From positions 18,841 through 82,840 of the forward strand of contig CALWIO010000006.1 in assembly GCA_944380765.1 (NCBI GenBank): a stretch of 64,000 nucleotides of DNA, given 5' to 3'. A program made the position numbers and the translations under genes. The notes under the pieces are model-generated. The model ran no database searches, had not been told where the DNA came from, and saw only the letters and a program-made list of their open reading frames with translations. Positions 1 through 8,368 of the stretch are shown here, piece after piece; the first letter of the stretch is position 1; each line of letters begins with the position of its first letter. Source of the DNA: an uncultured Clostridia bacterium. GTDB lineage: Bacteria; Bacillota; Clostridia; Oscillospirales; Acutalibacteraceae.

Positions 1-504
1 ATGCTTTCTTGCCTTGCCGAAAGTGCGCGGCACAAACTTATTGACCTGCGCTATTTTAACCTCGCAGTAGGAAAGCGTGCTTTCAATATAATCGGCGTTT
101 GTGCCCAGCGAAACATACCCGTCCTCATCGGGCGGACAAACCGACATTACGGTTACTCTGGGCTTGATTACATTTTTCAGCACCGAGGGTATCTCATAAA
201 AATGGCAGGTGGTGAAATCCGCTATTCCTCCGGAAATCGCCTTGCGGTTTGAGTGAGAAGCGAAAAACGAATGATATGAAAAATGCCCCCTGACCTCGTC
301 CTTTATCCACGGAGTGTCGCCCAGAAGAAGCATATTTATTATTTCTACATCTTTAAAATCGGCATAATTTTCAAACATAGCCCTTTCAATTCCGCGCGGT
401 TCACCGCAGCCGAAAGAGGTAACTATTTTATCCCCGTCTTTTATGAGCTTTACAGCTTCATTCGCCGTCATAAGTTTACTTTTGTATTCTTCCTGCCAGT
501 TCAT
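1..504 (-). CDS. CoA-transferase, acetyl-CoA hydrolase / 4-hydroxybutyrate CoA-transferase family (5' part)
   Basis: The first 168 codons of a gene that runs off the left edge of the window, so its C-terminal half, including the catalytic glutamate, is not visible. The start ATG follows a GGTGGAAG Shine-Dalgarno and opens with MNWQEEYKSKLMTANEAV, then KDGDKIVTSFGCGEP, the typical N-terminus of this family. Members move CoA between short-chain acyl-CoA and acetate (for example butyryl-CoA:acetate or 4-hydroxybutyrate:acetate), a terminal step of anaerobic fermentation in the cytoplasm. The exact substrate cannot be read from this fragment. It has its own promoter and is divergent from the transporter to its right. 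Confidence 0.8.
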   Translation of the reverse strand, partial: MNWQEEYKSKLMTANEAVKLIKDGDKIVTSFGCGEPRGIERAMFENYADFKDVEIINMLLLGDTPWIKDEVRGHFSYHSFFASHSNRKAISGGIADFTTCHFYEIPSVLKNVIKPRVTVMSVCPPDEDGYVSLGTNADYIESTLSYCEVKIAQVNKFVPRTFGKARKH

Positions 505-535
505 TATACTTCCACCCTATTTTAAAATCGGATTT

Positions 536-564
536 ATTATACAGCTTTTGCCGTTATTGTTCAA
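536..564 (-). promoter_or_regulatory. Sigma-A promoter of the CoA-transferase gene
   Basis: On the minus strand TTGAAC (559-564) and TATAAT (536-541) are separated by 17 bp, about 30 bp upstream of the ATG. Confidence 0.7.
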
Positions 565-727
565 TAGCCTTGTGATATATTTACAATATTTTAACATTTT
601 ATCGGCATTTTGCACAACATTATAAATTGCTGAAATTAAAAATAATGCTAACTGCGCATATTTTTACAGTTTTTATATTGTAAAAAATTTAGTAAAAATT
701 TTGTAAATTAAGACAATGCTTTTGCGA

Positions 728-756
728 TTGAAAGAGGTTCCCCGTTATGTTAAAAT
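728..756 (+). promoter_or_regulatory. Sigma-A promoter of the GPH transporter
   Basis: TTGAAA (728-733) and TAAAAT (751-756) are 17 bp apart. Transcription would begin near 763, giving a very short leader. This supports translation from the ATG at 778 rather than the ATG at 763. Confidence 0.6.
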
Positions 757-777
757 GCTTTTATGGGGAGTGATCGT

Positions 778-2220
778 ATGAAATACATTACGAAAAAGGA
801 AAAATCCAGCTTTTATCTGGGACTTACCGGTCAGAATATTGTGTATTCCTTTATAGGCGGCTCTTTTTTTACATACTTTATGACGGACATAGCGCTTTTC
901 CCTGCAATCGCTGTTTCGGCTCTGCTTTTCATTATGAAAGCGTGGGACGGAATAAACGACCCGATTGTAGGCTCCTTGATTGACCGTCACCGCTTTAAAA
1001 ACGGTGAAAAGCTCAGGCCGTTTTTAAAATACATGCCCCTGCCGGTAGGCATTACAACCGTTTTGCTTTTCCTTGTGTTTTCCACAGACGACAAGCTGTT
1101 GTGGCTGAGAATTTCGTATTTTATAATTATGTACCTTGCCTGGGACATTGTATATACCGTTCAGGATGTGGCTATGTGGGGAATTACCTCCTGCGTTTCG
1201 CCTGACGGAAACGAGCGCGACAGTTTTGTGAAATGGGCGAGAACGATAGGTTCGTGCGTTTACGGCGTTTTCGGAATGGGTATTCCTATGGTAATTGAAA
1301 TGACGGCAAACGCCCTTAAAAGTCCGCTGGCGGTTATGACTCTTGTTTTCGCGGCGGTTTTGGGACTGGGCGGAGCGCTTTTAAGCTACCGCTCATACGC
1401 CGTGCAGGAGCGTATCAGAGTCAATCCGCAGAAGCAGCAGCAATCCTTTAAGGAAAGTTTTTCGCTTCTGTTTAAAAACAAAATGCTGATGCTCGTCACC
1501 CTTTCAAATATTTTGGCGGCTTTCGGATTCGGAAGTCAGCTTGTGACATATTTCTTTAAATACAAAATCCCGGCGGACTTTATAGGCTCAGCCTCGATTA
1601 TCGGCGCGCTGGGACTCACCACAATATACGCCGCTATAACCTCCGCTCCCGGATTTATAGGTATGATTTTCGCCGACAAGATGAAAAAGCTCTTCGGCTC
1701 TTACGCAAACGCAATTATTTTTATGCACGCCTGCAACATAGCCGTCCGTATTGCCGCCTACTTTGTGGGTTACAGCGGCATAAACCTGTGGATAGGAATG
1801 GCTCTTATAGGACTCGGCTGTATTCCCATGGGCGCTTCATCAATCGCTCAGACCTCCATTTTCTGTGACAGCATTGACTATATGGAATGGAAAACCGGAA
1901 AGCGCACTGAGGGAATCACCTTTTCCATGCAGACCTTTTTTACAAAAATTTCCAGCGGCATAACCGCCGGACTTGCCGTGCTGGCGCTTCACTTTATGGA
2001 TTACCGTGCGGTTGACGACAGCGCCGCTGTATTTACAGGCACTCAGTCACAGGCGTTTGAAAACCTTATATGGCCCCTTGTTATACTTACTCCCGCAGCC
2101 GCGAGCCTGCTTGCCATAATACCCATTTTGTTTATACGCTACTCTCCCGCTCAGAGGGCGCAGGTTGAAAGCGAGCTTCAACAGCGCAGAAATCAAGCCG
2201 AGCCGCAGACAGCGAAATAA
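778..2220 (+). CDS. GPH-family sugar:cation symporter (MFS fold)
   Basis: A 480-residue, about 12-helix inner-membrane protein of the glycoside-pentoside-hexuronide:cation symporter family (MelB/UidB type). Near the N-terminus the family motif is readable as DPIVGSLIDR followed by NGEKLRPF, and GGSFFTYFMTDIALFP marks the first helices. Such carriers bring oligosaccharides, glucuronides or pentosides in with Na+ or H+. The substrate is not determinable here because no sugar-catabolic gene is adjacent; uxaC lies 38 kb away. The start at 778 has GGGGAG 8 nt upstream, whereas the ATG at 763 overlaps that Shine-Dalgarno. The C-terminal tail is Gln/Arg-rich and cytoplasmic. Confidence 0.85.
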   Translation: MKYITKKEKSSFYLGLTGQNIVYSFIGGSFFTYFMTDIALFPAIAVSALLFIMKAWDGINDPIVGSLIDRHRFKNGEKLRPFLKYMPLPVGITTVLLFLVFSTDDKLLWLRISYFIIMYLAWDIVYTVQDVAMWGITSCVSPDGNERDSFVKWARTIGSCVYGVFGMGIPMVIEMTANALKSPLAVMTLVFAAVLGLGGALLSYRSYAVQERIRVNPQKQQQSFKESFSLLFKNKMLMLVTLSNILAAFGFGSQLVTYFFKYKIPADFIGSASIIGALGLTTIYAAITSAPGFIGMIFADKMKKLFGSYANAIIFMHACNIAVRIAAYFVGYSGINLWIGMALIGLGCIPMGASSIAQTSIFCDSIDYMEWKTGKRTEGITFSMQTFFTKISSGITAGLAVLALHFMDYRAVDDSAAVFTGTQSQAFENLIWPLVILTPAAASLLAIIPILFIRYSPAQRAQVESELQQRRNQAEPQTAK

Positions 2221-2245
2221 AAGCCGCCGATTACGGCGCACATCA

Positions 2246-2279
2246 CAAAAAAGCCGGACGAATAAATTTCGTCCGGCTT
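2246..2279 (-). terminator. Terminator between convergent transporter and trxB
   Basis: A 12-bp stem (AAGCCGGACGAA and its complement) around a short AT loop. On the minus strand it is followed by a run of six T, so it ends trxB. It may also stop the converging transporter transcript. Confidence 0.8.
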
Positions 2280-2294
2280 AATGTTTATTATAAA

Positions 2295-3215
2295 TTATTT
2301 AAGAGAGTCCACGAATCTGCACGCGGCAAGCGCCGCAACCGCTCCGTCCGCGGCAGCCGTAGTTACCTGACGGACAGCCTTTGTCCGGCAGTCTCCCGCG
2401 GCATAGATGCCCGCCGCCGAGTTTTCGGGAACACAGCTTTCCCCTGCCGAAATATAGCCGTATTCATCGAGCGGCACAACATTTTTAAAAGGCTCGTTTT
2501 CCGGCTTCTGACCGACCGCTACAAACACTCCGTCAACCGCAAGCTCACGCTCGCCCTCGGGAGAAGCTATTTTTATGCCCTCTAAGCTGCCGTCGCCCAA
2601 AAGCTGCGTAACGGTGCTTGAAAAAATAATTTCAACATTCGGGCGTTTTTCCAGTTCGCGCGCCAAAAGCTCCTCGCCCGTTAAAAACGCCAGATTCTGA
2701 ACGACATACACCTTTTTGCATATATCGCTGAGCATAACGGCTTCTTGCAGCGCGGTATTTCCGCCGCCGATAACAGCCACAACGCCGTCTTTGTAAAACG
2801 CGCCGTCGCATACCGCGCAGTAGGAAACACCCTCGCCGGTAAGCTCCTCCTCACGGGGAAGCCCCAGCCGCCTGTGCTCCGAGCCGGAAGCTATTATTAC
2901 CGCTTTCGCGCCGTACTCGGCGTTCTCGCATTTAACGGTAAAGTTTCCGCCCTCGCCCGTAATGCCGGTAACCGTTTCCATTTCTATTTCCGCGCCCTGG
3001 CTGAGCACCTGGTCAACCAGCTTGTCCGCCAGCTCAACGCCGCTGAGCTCCTTAAAGCAGGGATAGTTTTCCACCCGCGGAGAATGAGTAATCTGACCTC
3101 CGAAAGTGGATTTTTCAATAATCAGAACGCTTTTGCCCGCGCGCCTGGCATACAGCGCCGCCGTTAATCCCGACGGCCCCGCGCCGACTATCGCTATATC
3201 GTAAATATTTTCCAT
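2295..3215 (-). CDS. trxB: Thioredoxin reductase
   Basis: A 306-residue FAD/NADPH flavoprotein that reduces thioredoxin-type proteins. Readable motifs are the N-terminal FAD site GAGPSGLTAALYARRAG, the redox pair CAVC in YCAVCDGAFY, the NADPH site GGGNTALQEA, and the C-terminal FAD motif GIYAAGDCR. An earlier in-frame start would overlap nrdD by about 23 nt; the ATG at 3215 begins one base after the nrdD stop and opens with the expected MENIYDIAIVGAG. It lies immediately downstream of nrdD in the same operon. Since NrdD carries its own thioredoxin-like domain, TrxB is the likely electron donor for that domain (inference). Confidence 0.93.
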   Translation of the reverse strand: MENIYDIAIVGAGPSGLTAALYARRAGKSVLIIEKSTFGGQITHSPRVENYPCFKELSGVELADKLVDQVLSQGAEIEMETVTGITGEGGNFTVKCENAEYGAKAVIIASGSEHRRLGLPREEELTGEGVSYCAVCDGAFYKDGVVAVIGGGNTALQEAVMLSDICKKVYVVQNLAFLTGEELLARELEKRPNVEIIFSSTVTQLLGDGSLEGIKIASPEGERELAVDGVFVAVGQKPENEPFKNVVPLDEYGYISAGESCVPENSAAGIYAAGDCRTKAVRQVTTAAADGAVAALAACRFVDSLK

Positions 3216-3216
3216 A

Positions 3217-5604
3217 TCAGTGTGAAACGCCCTCGGCAAACGCCTTGATATTTGAAAGGTTAACTATTTTTTCAGCCTTTCCGCCGGCGGTGCGCACAAG
3301 CGTGGGAGCCTGACGGATATCGTACTCCTTGGCAAGCTCGGGATTTTCGGCCGCGTTGACAACTTCAAACTCTATTCCGGCTTTTTCAAGAAGATGCTTT
3401 GCCATTTTGCAGTTGGGGCAGGTCGAGGTTGAGAAAAGCACCAGCTTATCCTCGGCCGCCGGAGCGCAGCATTCGCTGTCTGCGGTCACATCGACATCAG
3501 CCTTCTTAGAGGGCTTTACGCCGTCGAATTTAGAGAAGGAATACACCTTTCTGTCCTTGAACTCCTGAGATTTGCCGTCGTTCCAGTTCTTTACGGGACG
3601 GTAATATCCGGTGATACGGCTGTAAACCTCGGTATCCTCTCCGCAGTGCGGGCAGGTGTAAACCTCACCGGCAATATAGCCGTGATTCTTACATACTGAA
3701 TATGTGGGCGACATGGTATAATAGGGCAGCTTGTAATTTTCCGCAATAGTGCGTACAAGAGCCGCGGCGCTCTGCCATGAGGGCAGCTTTTCGCCTAAGA
3801 AAGCGTGGAATACTGTACCCGAAGTATAGAGCGTCTGAAGGTCGTCCTGAACATCAAGCGCGGCAAAAATATCGTCTGTGTAACCAACGGGAAGATGCGA
3901 AGAGTTGGTGTAGTAAGGAGCCTCGCCCTGTGTGGGGTCGGAAGCCGTGATAATATCGGGGAAGCGTTTAAGGTCATGCTTGGCAAGACGGAAGCTGGTG
4001 GACTCGGCGGGAGTGGCTTCAAGGTTATAAAGGTCGCCGTACTCCTCCTGATAGTCGGAGAGCTTGTTGCGCATGAAGTTGAGAACTTCCTTCGCGAAAT
4101 CCTGCGTTTCCTTATGGGTAAGGTCTTTTCTGAGCCATTTTGCGTTGAGTCCGACCTCGTTCATACCCACAAGACCGATTGTGGAGAAGTGATTGTTGAA
4201 TGTGCCGAGGTATCTCTTGGTGTAGGGATAAAGTCCCGAATCAAGCAGCTTTGTTATTACCTCACGCTTGATTTTAAGAGAACGGGCGGCAATATCCATC
4301 ATTCTTTCAAGACGGCTGAAAAACTCCTCTCTGTCCTTAGCGAGATACGCTATTCTGGGAAGGTTGATTGTAACAACGCCAACCGAGCCGGTGCTCTCGC
4401 CGCTGCCGAAGAAGCCGCCGGATTTTTTGCGCAGCTCGCGAAGGTCAAGACGCAGACGGCAGCACATTGAGCGCACATCGCTGGGCTCCATATCGGAATT
4501 GATATAGTTTGAGAAATATGGCGTGCCGTATTTTGCGGTCATCTCAAAGAGAAGCTTATTGTTCTCGGTTTCGGACCAGTCAAAGTCACGGGTGATTGAA
4601 TAGGTGGGAATGGGATACTGGAAGCCTCTGCCGTTGGCGTCGCCCTCGATCATAATTTCGATAAAGGCGCGGTTTACCATATCCATTTCCTTTTTGCAGT
4701 CCTTGTACTTGAAGTCCATTTCCTTGCCGCCGACAATAGCGTTAAGCTCCGCCAAGTCATTGGGTACTGTCCAGTCAAGGGTGATGTTTGTAAACGGCGA
4801 CTGCGTGCCCCAGCGAGAGGGTGTGTTAACGCCGTAAATGAAGGACTGAATGCACTGCTTGACCTCTTTGTATGACAAGTTATCTACCTTTACAAAGGGA
4901 GCAAGGTATGTGTCGAACGAAGAGAACGCCTGAGCGCCCGCCCACTCGTTCTGCATAATACCCAAGAAGTTAACCATCTGATTACAGAGGGTTGAAAGGT
5001 GGGAAGCGGGTGAAGAAGTGATCTTTCCGGGCACGCCGCCGAGTCCCTCCTGAATAAGCTGTTTAAGCGACCAGCCCGCGCAGTAGCCGGTAAGCATTGA
5101 AAGGTCATGAATGTGAATATCGGCGTTTCTGTGAGCGTTGGCGATTTCATCGTCATAGACCTCGGACAGCCAGTAGTTGGCTGTTATTGCGCCTGAGTTT
5201 GAAAGGATAAGTCCGCCTACCGAATAGGTAACGGTGGAATTTTCCTTAACGCGCCAGTCGTTTACCTGAAGATAGTTGTTGACAATCTCCTTATAGTCAA
5301 GCAGGGTAGCGTTAAGGTTACGCAGTTTCTCCCTCTGGCGGCGGTAAAGTATATAAGCTTTCGCCACATCGGCATAACCCGCCTGAACAAGCACCGACTC
5401 AACGCTGTCCTGAATGTCCTCAACGGCAATGTGATGGTCCTTTATTTTAGGCTCAAAATCCGCAGTTACTTTAAGCGCGAGGAAATCAATGATATTGTCA
5501 TTGTAATCTTTTTCCTGAGCCTCAAACGCAAGGCGTATTGCGTCGGCTATTTTCTGCAAATTAAAATCTGCTATTTTCCCGTCTCTCTTTAAAACGTTAT
5601 ACAT
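3217..5604 (-). CDS. nrdD: Anaerobic ribonucleoside-triphosphate reductase with fused thioredoxin-like domain
   Basis: A 795-residue class III ribonucleotide reductase catalytic subunit, which makes dNTPs from NTPs with a glycyl radical in anoxic cells. The N-terminal ~95 residues are an ATP-cone (MYNVLKRDG, DIQDSVESVLVQAGY). The catalytic domain follows, with a zinc site CPHCG near 650 and the glycyl-radical loop RITGYYRPV near 663-671. The last ~75 residues form a separate thioredoxin/glutaredoxin-like domain, LVLFSTSTCPNCKMAKHLL with CPNC at about 729-732, plus a cis-proline QAPTLV. That domain is not part of the minimal NrdD and suggests disulfide-linked reduction. The start has AGGAGA 7 nt upstream; an earlier in-frame start at 5622 lacks one. 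Confidence 0.95.
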   Translation of the reverse strand: MYNVLKRDGKIADFNLQKIADAIRLAFEAQEKDYNDNIIDFLALKVTADFEPKIKDHHIAVEDIQDSVESVLVQAGYADVAKAYILYRRQREKLRNLNATLLDYKEIVNNYLQVNDWRVKENSTVTYSVGGLILSNSGAITANYWLSEVYDDEIANAHRNADIHIHDLSMLTGYCAGWSLKQLIQEGLGGVPGKITSSPASHLSTLCNQMVNFLGIMQNEWAGAQAFSSFDTYLAPFVKVDNLSYKEVKQCIQSFIYGVNTPSRWGTQSPFTNITLDWTVPNDLAELNAIVGGKEMDFKYKDCKKEMDMVNRAFIEIMIEGDANGRGFQYPIPTYSITRDFDWSETENNKLLFEMTAKYGTPYFSNYINSDMEPSDVRSMCCRLRLDLRELRKKSGGFFGSGESTGSVGVVTINLPRIAYLAKDREEFFSRLERMMDIAARSLKIKREVITKLLDSGLYPYTKRYLGTFNNHFSTIGLVGMNEVGLNAKWLRKDLTHKETQDFAKEVLNFMRNKLSDYQEEYGDLYNLEATPAESTSFRLAKHDLKRFPDIITASDPTQGEAPYYTNSSHLPVGYTDDIFAALDVQDDLQTLYTSGTVFHAFLGEKLPSWQSAAALVRTIAENYKLPYYTMSPTYSVCKNHGYIAGEVYTCPHCGEDTEVYSRITGYYRPVKNWNDGKSQEFKDRKVYSFSKFDGVKPSKKADVDVTADSECCAPAAEDKLVLFSTSTCPNCKMAKHLLEKAGIEFEVVNAAENPELAKEYDIRQAPTLVRTAGGKAEKIVNLSNIKAFAEGVSH

Positions 5605-5640
5605 AAAAAATTCTCCTATCAACTTTTGATGACGAAATAC

Positions 5641-5669
5641 AGTATAGCCTTTTTGTCACCGTTTGTCAA
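5641..5669 (-). promoter_or_regulatory. Sigma-A promoter of nrdD-trxB
   Basis: A perfect -35 TTGACA (5664-5669), a 17-bp spacer and -10 TATACT (5641-5646) on the minus strand, about 37 bp upstream of the nrdD start. nrdD can therefore be transcribed independently of nrdG. Confidence 0.85.
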
Positions 5670-5676
5670 TAGGAAA

Positions 5677-5692
5677 ATACAAGATATAGTAA
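5677..5692 (-). promoter_or_regulatory. NrdR box, promoter-proximal
   Basis: A 16-bp site with core CTATATCTTG (minus strand), matching the known NrdR core CWATATMTWG. It sits 7 bp upstream of the nrdD -35 element. Confidence 0.75.
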
Positions 5693-5708
5693 TATTTTTT
5701 TAATTCGT

Positions 5709-5724
5709 TCACAAGATATTGTGT
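5709..5724 (-). promoter_or_regulatory. NrdR box, promoter-distal
   Basis: ACACAATATCTTGTGA on the minus strand is a near-perfect NrdR palindrome. Its core starts 32 bp from the proximal box, the three-helical-turn spacing typical of NrdR sites. It abuts the nrdG stop codon. Together the two sites imply dATP/ATP-responsive repression of nrdD-trxB; the nrdR gene is not in this window. Confidence 0.8.
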
Positions 5725-6413
5725 CAAAAACCTCTTAATTCCGCTGAGGGAATATACTTTTTCGCCGTTTTCAACAAGTTTTTCATCTCATTTTCGTCAT
5801 ATCCGCTAAACCCTTCGGCGATAAGGTCGCCGGAGTCTATGAACCCCTGCAAAAAATATTTTTCCGCTCCGGCAATCATTTCGCCTATTTTTGCAATATC
5901 CTGCTGTGTGTGCAGCTCTTTTACCACGGTTGTTCTGAACTCGTATTCCACAGTGCCGGACAGTAAAAACTCTATGCTCTCCTCAATCGGTGTAAAGTTA
6001 AGGTCCTTTACACCAGTTGTGAGGGCGTACTTCTCTCGGCAGTTCTTTATGTCCATAGCGGCATAATCCACAAGTCCTGCCGAAACGGCGTTTTTAAGCA
6101 TTTCCGGCTTATAGCCGTTTGTGTCGAGCTTTACCGAGTAGTCTTTTTTCTTTATTTCGTCAAGAAAATTCAGAAGGTCCCTTTGCAGGGTAGGCTCTCC
6201 CCCGGTTACGCAGACTCCGCCGAGCACGCCGCGTCTGTGTTCCAGAAAAGAAAAGAACTCCTCCTCGGTCATAAGCTCGCCCGGTCCGCCGACCACAAGC
6301 GAAGCGTTATGGCAAAAGGGGCAGCGGAAATTGCAGCCCGCGGTAAACACGGTGCAGGCAATTTTGCCCGGATAATCAAGCAGCGTTAATTTTTGAAGTC
6401 CGGCTATAACCAT
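5724..6413 (-). CDS. nrdG: Anaerobic ribonucleoside-triphosphate reductase activating protein (radical SAM)
   Basis: A 229-residue radical-SAM activase that installs the glycyl radical on NrdD using S-adenosylmethionine and a [4Fe-4S] cluster. The cluster motif CNFRCPFC lies near residues 27-34, followed by GGPGELMTEEEF and the SAM-binding GGVCVTGGEPTLQ. The start ATG at 6413 has AGGAGA 7 nt upstream and opens MVIAGLQKLTLLDYPGKIA, the usual N-terminus. It precedes nrdD by 119 bp, a gap that contains the NrdR boxes and the nrdD promoter. Length is typical for the anaerobic NrdG group with a C-terminal extension. Confidence 0.93.
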   Translation of the reverse strand: MVIAGLQKLTLLDYPGKIACTVFTAGCNFRCPFCHNASLVVGGPGELMTEEEFFSFLEHRRGVLGGVCVTGGEPTLQRDLLNFLDEIKKKDYSVKLDTNGYKPEMLKNAVSAGLVDYAAMDIKNCREKYALTTGVKDLNFTPIEESIEFLLSGTVEYEFRTTVVKELHTQQDIAKIGEMIAGAEKYFLQGFIDSGDLIAEGFSGYDENEMKNLLKTAKKYIPSAELRGF

Positions 6414-6505
6414 AAAAATTCTCCTGTTTTTAGCTGTTTTCCCGAACATCAGCCGTCAGGCGGTTTGTTTGCAGCCGGGAAGCTTACAGCTTGTTTTGCA
6501 AGTTC

Positions 6506-6534
6506 ATTTTACCACAGCGCCTTTGATTTTTCAA
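6506..6534 (-). promoter_or_regulatory. Sigma-A promoter of nrdG
   Basis: TTGAAA (6529-6534), 17 bp, TAAAAT (6506-6511) on the minus strand, roughly 90 bp upstream of the nrdG start. Confidence 0.6.
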
Positions 6535-6563
6535 CTCGCCTCATTTTATAAAAGCAGGAAAAT

Positions 6564-6785
6564 TTATGCGTTTTCAAAATAAAAGTCTTCAAGCACGCAG
6601 TCCAGATGCTCCGGCTCTACCTGACCTTCGTTTAGCCGCGCGGCGAGCGCCGCAACAGCCTCCCTGTCGCTTGAAACATCAAAAAGCGTTTTAACATTAC
6701 CGCCCGCGTCATAAACGCGCAGACCGTAAGTTTTAACGCTTTTACCCTCTATTATAATTTTGTGGCTGAACATTTCGTACCGCAT
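6564..6785 (-). CDS. Small conserved protein, DUF6514-like
   Basis: A 73-residue protein, MRYEMFSHKIIIEGKS onward, with a Shine-Dalgarno GAGGG 7 nt before the ATG and a consensus promoter upstream. The pattern of a two-strand N-terminal part (KTYGLRVYDAG) followed by FDVSSDREAVAALAARLN and a C-terminal acidic VLEDFYFENA resembles small Clostridia proteins grouped as DUF6514. Function is unknown. It is cytoplasmic, with no signal or membrane segment. It is a single-gene unit, upstream of nrdG but with a promoter between them. Confidence 0.7.
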   Translation of the reverse strand: MRYEMFSHKIIIEGKSVKTYGLRVYDAGGNVKTLFDVSSDREAVAALAARLNEGQVEPEHLDCVLEDFYFENA

Positions 6786-6808
6786 AATCTAACCCTCTTA
6801 CAAGGTCG

Positions 6809-6837
6809 ATTATATAATAAATGTGTCATTTTGTCAA
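6809..6837 (-). promoter_or_regulatory. Consensus sigma-A promoter of the DUF6514-like gene
   Basis: Perfect TTGACA (6832-6837), 17-bp spacer, perfect TATAAT (6809-6814) on the minus strand, predicting strong expression of the small gene. Confidence 0.85.
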
Positions 6838-6986
6838 CTTTTTTGCGCTGATTTTTTTACCCGTTTTATTTAAGTAAAAAATTATACCGTCACGCGGAAA
6901 AGTCTTGTGTAAAGGCTATAAACTTTATACAAGACGGGCGGTAAATTTAACGCAGATTTTTCCGGCCGGCATTTTTTAGCGCTCTG

Positions 6987-7015
6987 TTGCAAAAAGCTAT
7001 ACAATTATATATACT
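6987..7015 (+). promoter_or_regulatory. Sigma-A promoter of ogt
   Basis: TTGCAA (6987-6992), 17 bp, TATACT (7010-7015); the ATG follows about 27 bp after the -10. Confidence 0.7.
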
Positions 7016-7041
7016 GTAAGCAGACAAAAAGGAGGATTATT

Positions 7042-7533
7042 ATGCAGGTAAAAACATTATATCACTCCCCCATAGGAACTTTGGCGCTTATAAGCGACTC
7101 CGGCGCGCTGACTTCTGTAATTTTCCAGAAAGAAGCGGCTTTCGCGGCCGCTGTCAGCGAAATTGCCGACGGGCAGAACAAGGCTCTTTGTGACGCGGAA
7201 CTCTGGCTCAACTCATATTTTAAAGGAGATATACCGAAAGGCTTACCCGAACTCGGGCTTTCGGGGACAAAATATCAGCTTGCCGTATGGGAAGAGCTTT
7301 TGAAAATCCCCTACGGCAAAACCTCAAGCTACAAAGAAATCGCCATACGCGCGGCAGAAAATACCGGCTCGCCGGGTTTCAGCGCTCAGGCGGCAGGCGG
7401 AGCGGCAGGGCGCAATCCCGTGCCGATAATAGTGCCCTGCCACCGGGTAATCGGCTCTGACGGCTCGCTGACCGGTTACCGCTGGGGCGTCAGCATTAAA
7501 AAAGCGCTTCTGTCCCTTGAAAACGCCCTGTAA
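7042..7533 (+). CDS. ogt: Methylated-DNA--[protein]-cysteine S-methyltransferase
   Basis: A 163-residue suicidal repair protein that moves the alkyl group from O6-alkylguanine in DNA to its own cysteine. The active-site motif VPCHRVIGSDGSLTGYRWG is intact, preceded by the DNA-binding helix region YGKTSSYKEIA. Between that region and the active site is a short extra loop (AAENTGSPGFS). AAGGAGG precedes the start. Family length is normal. It may be either Ogt or the non-regulatory half of Ada; no AraC domain is attached. Confidence 0.92.
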   Translation: MQVKTLYHSPIGTLALISDSGALTSVIFQKEAAFAAAVSEIADGQNKALCDAELWLNSYFKGDIPKGLPELGLSGTKYQLAVWEELLKIPYGKTSSYKEIAIRAAENTGSPGFSAQAAGGAAGRNPVPIIVPCHRVIGSDGSLTGYRWGVSIKKALLSLENAL

Positions 7534-7589
7534 TTTACGGTTGCGCTCCTTGCAAACCAAAATTTGCCCCGTATGTAAACCTGTGTGTA

Positions 7590-7618
7590 TTGTATCCGCG
7601 GCCCGCTACCGGTAAAAT
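7590..7618 (+). promoter_or_regulatory. Sigma-A-like promoter of the XRE regulator at 7655
   Basis: TTGTAT (7590-7595), 17-bp GC-rich spacer, TAAAAT (7613-7618). Confidence 0.5.
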
Positions 7619-7654
7619 CTAAGTGAAAACAAAAAAGAAAGGAGCCGCTCAATT

Positions 7655-8275
7655 ATGGATTTAATTACTGCCAACAGATTACAGCAATTAAGAAAAATGA
7701 ACGGTTACAGTCAGGATGTTCTTGCCGAAAAGCTGGGGGTCAGCCGTCAGGCTGTTTCAAAATGGGAGAGGGCCGAGTCCTCGCCCGACACCGACAACCT
7801 TATAGCTCTCGCTTCACTCTACGGTATGACTCTTGACGATTTGCTCAACACCTCGCAGGACGCTGTAAAGGTGAAAGCCTTGCCAAAGAAAAGAGATGTT
7901 AAGGGAAAGCTGAAATCAATTCTCTCAAAGGCAAACGACTTCGGACTTTATCCCCGCGCGGCGCTTAGTATGCTGAAATTTCCCTTTGCCGTTGTGCTGC
8001 CGCTGGTCTATGTTGTTCTGTCGCTTGCCACAAAGCTGTGGCACCCGCTGTGGATAATGTTTTTGCTGATTCCTATTTATTACCGCACAGCGATAGCGCT
8101 TAAAGCCAACAGCAAAAAGATACTGCTTTTGCTGCTGCCCGTACCCGAAGCCGTTGTAACCCTTTTTTTGATATGCGGAACGGTATTTTCCGCGTGGAGC
8201 TACGCCTGGCTGCTGTTTTTAATCATTCCCGTTTATTACTGGATAGTTTTAATGATGAAAAATAAAAGCGAATAA
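7655..8275 (+). CDS. XRE-family HTH regulator with C-terminal membrane domain
   Basis: 206 residues. The N-terminal helix-turn-helix spans about 1-60 (QLRKMNGYSQDVLAEKLGVSR, then QAVSKWERAESSPDTDNL). A linker is followed by about four hydrophobic segments (FAVVLPLVYVVLSL, LWIMFLLIPIYY, ILLLLLPVPEAVVTLFLI, AWLLFLIIPVYYWIVL). This architecture is a membrane-tethered DNA-binding protein, common in Clostridia; the signal and targets are unknown. Start is supported by AAAGGAG. It is monocistronic, ending at a strong terminator. Confidence 0.85.
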   Translation: MDLITANRLQQLRKMNGYSQDVLAEKLGVSRQAVSKWERAESSPDTDNLIALASLYGMTLDDLLNTSQDAVKVKALPKKRDVKGKLKSILSKANDFGLYPRAALSMLKFPFAVVLPLVYVVLSLATKLWHPLWIMFLLIPIYYRTAIALKANSKKILLLLLPVPEAVVTLFLICGTVFSAWSYAWLLFLIIPVYYWIVLMMKNKSE

Positions 8276-8279
8276 CAAA

Positions 8280-8306
8280 AAAAGCCGCCCGAGGGCGGCT
8301 TTTTTG
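8280..8306 (+). terminator. Rho-independent terminator after the XRE regulator
   Basis: GCCGCC stem, loop CGAG, GGCGGC, followed by a run of six T. Confidence 0.85.
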
Positions 8307-8368
8307 CGAAAAAGAATGGACAGGAAAACCGGCGGACAGCTTATTTTCTGTTTTAGGGCAAAAAATAA

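Noticed and set aside
3805..4470. A 221-codon open frame antisense to nrdD
   Set aside because: It lies entirely opposite conserved NrdD codons, has no Shine-Dalgarno and reads as compositionally odd sequence; it is a shadow frame.
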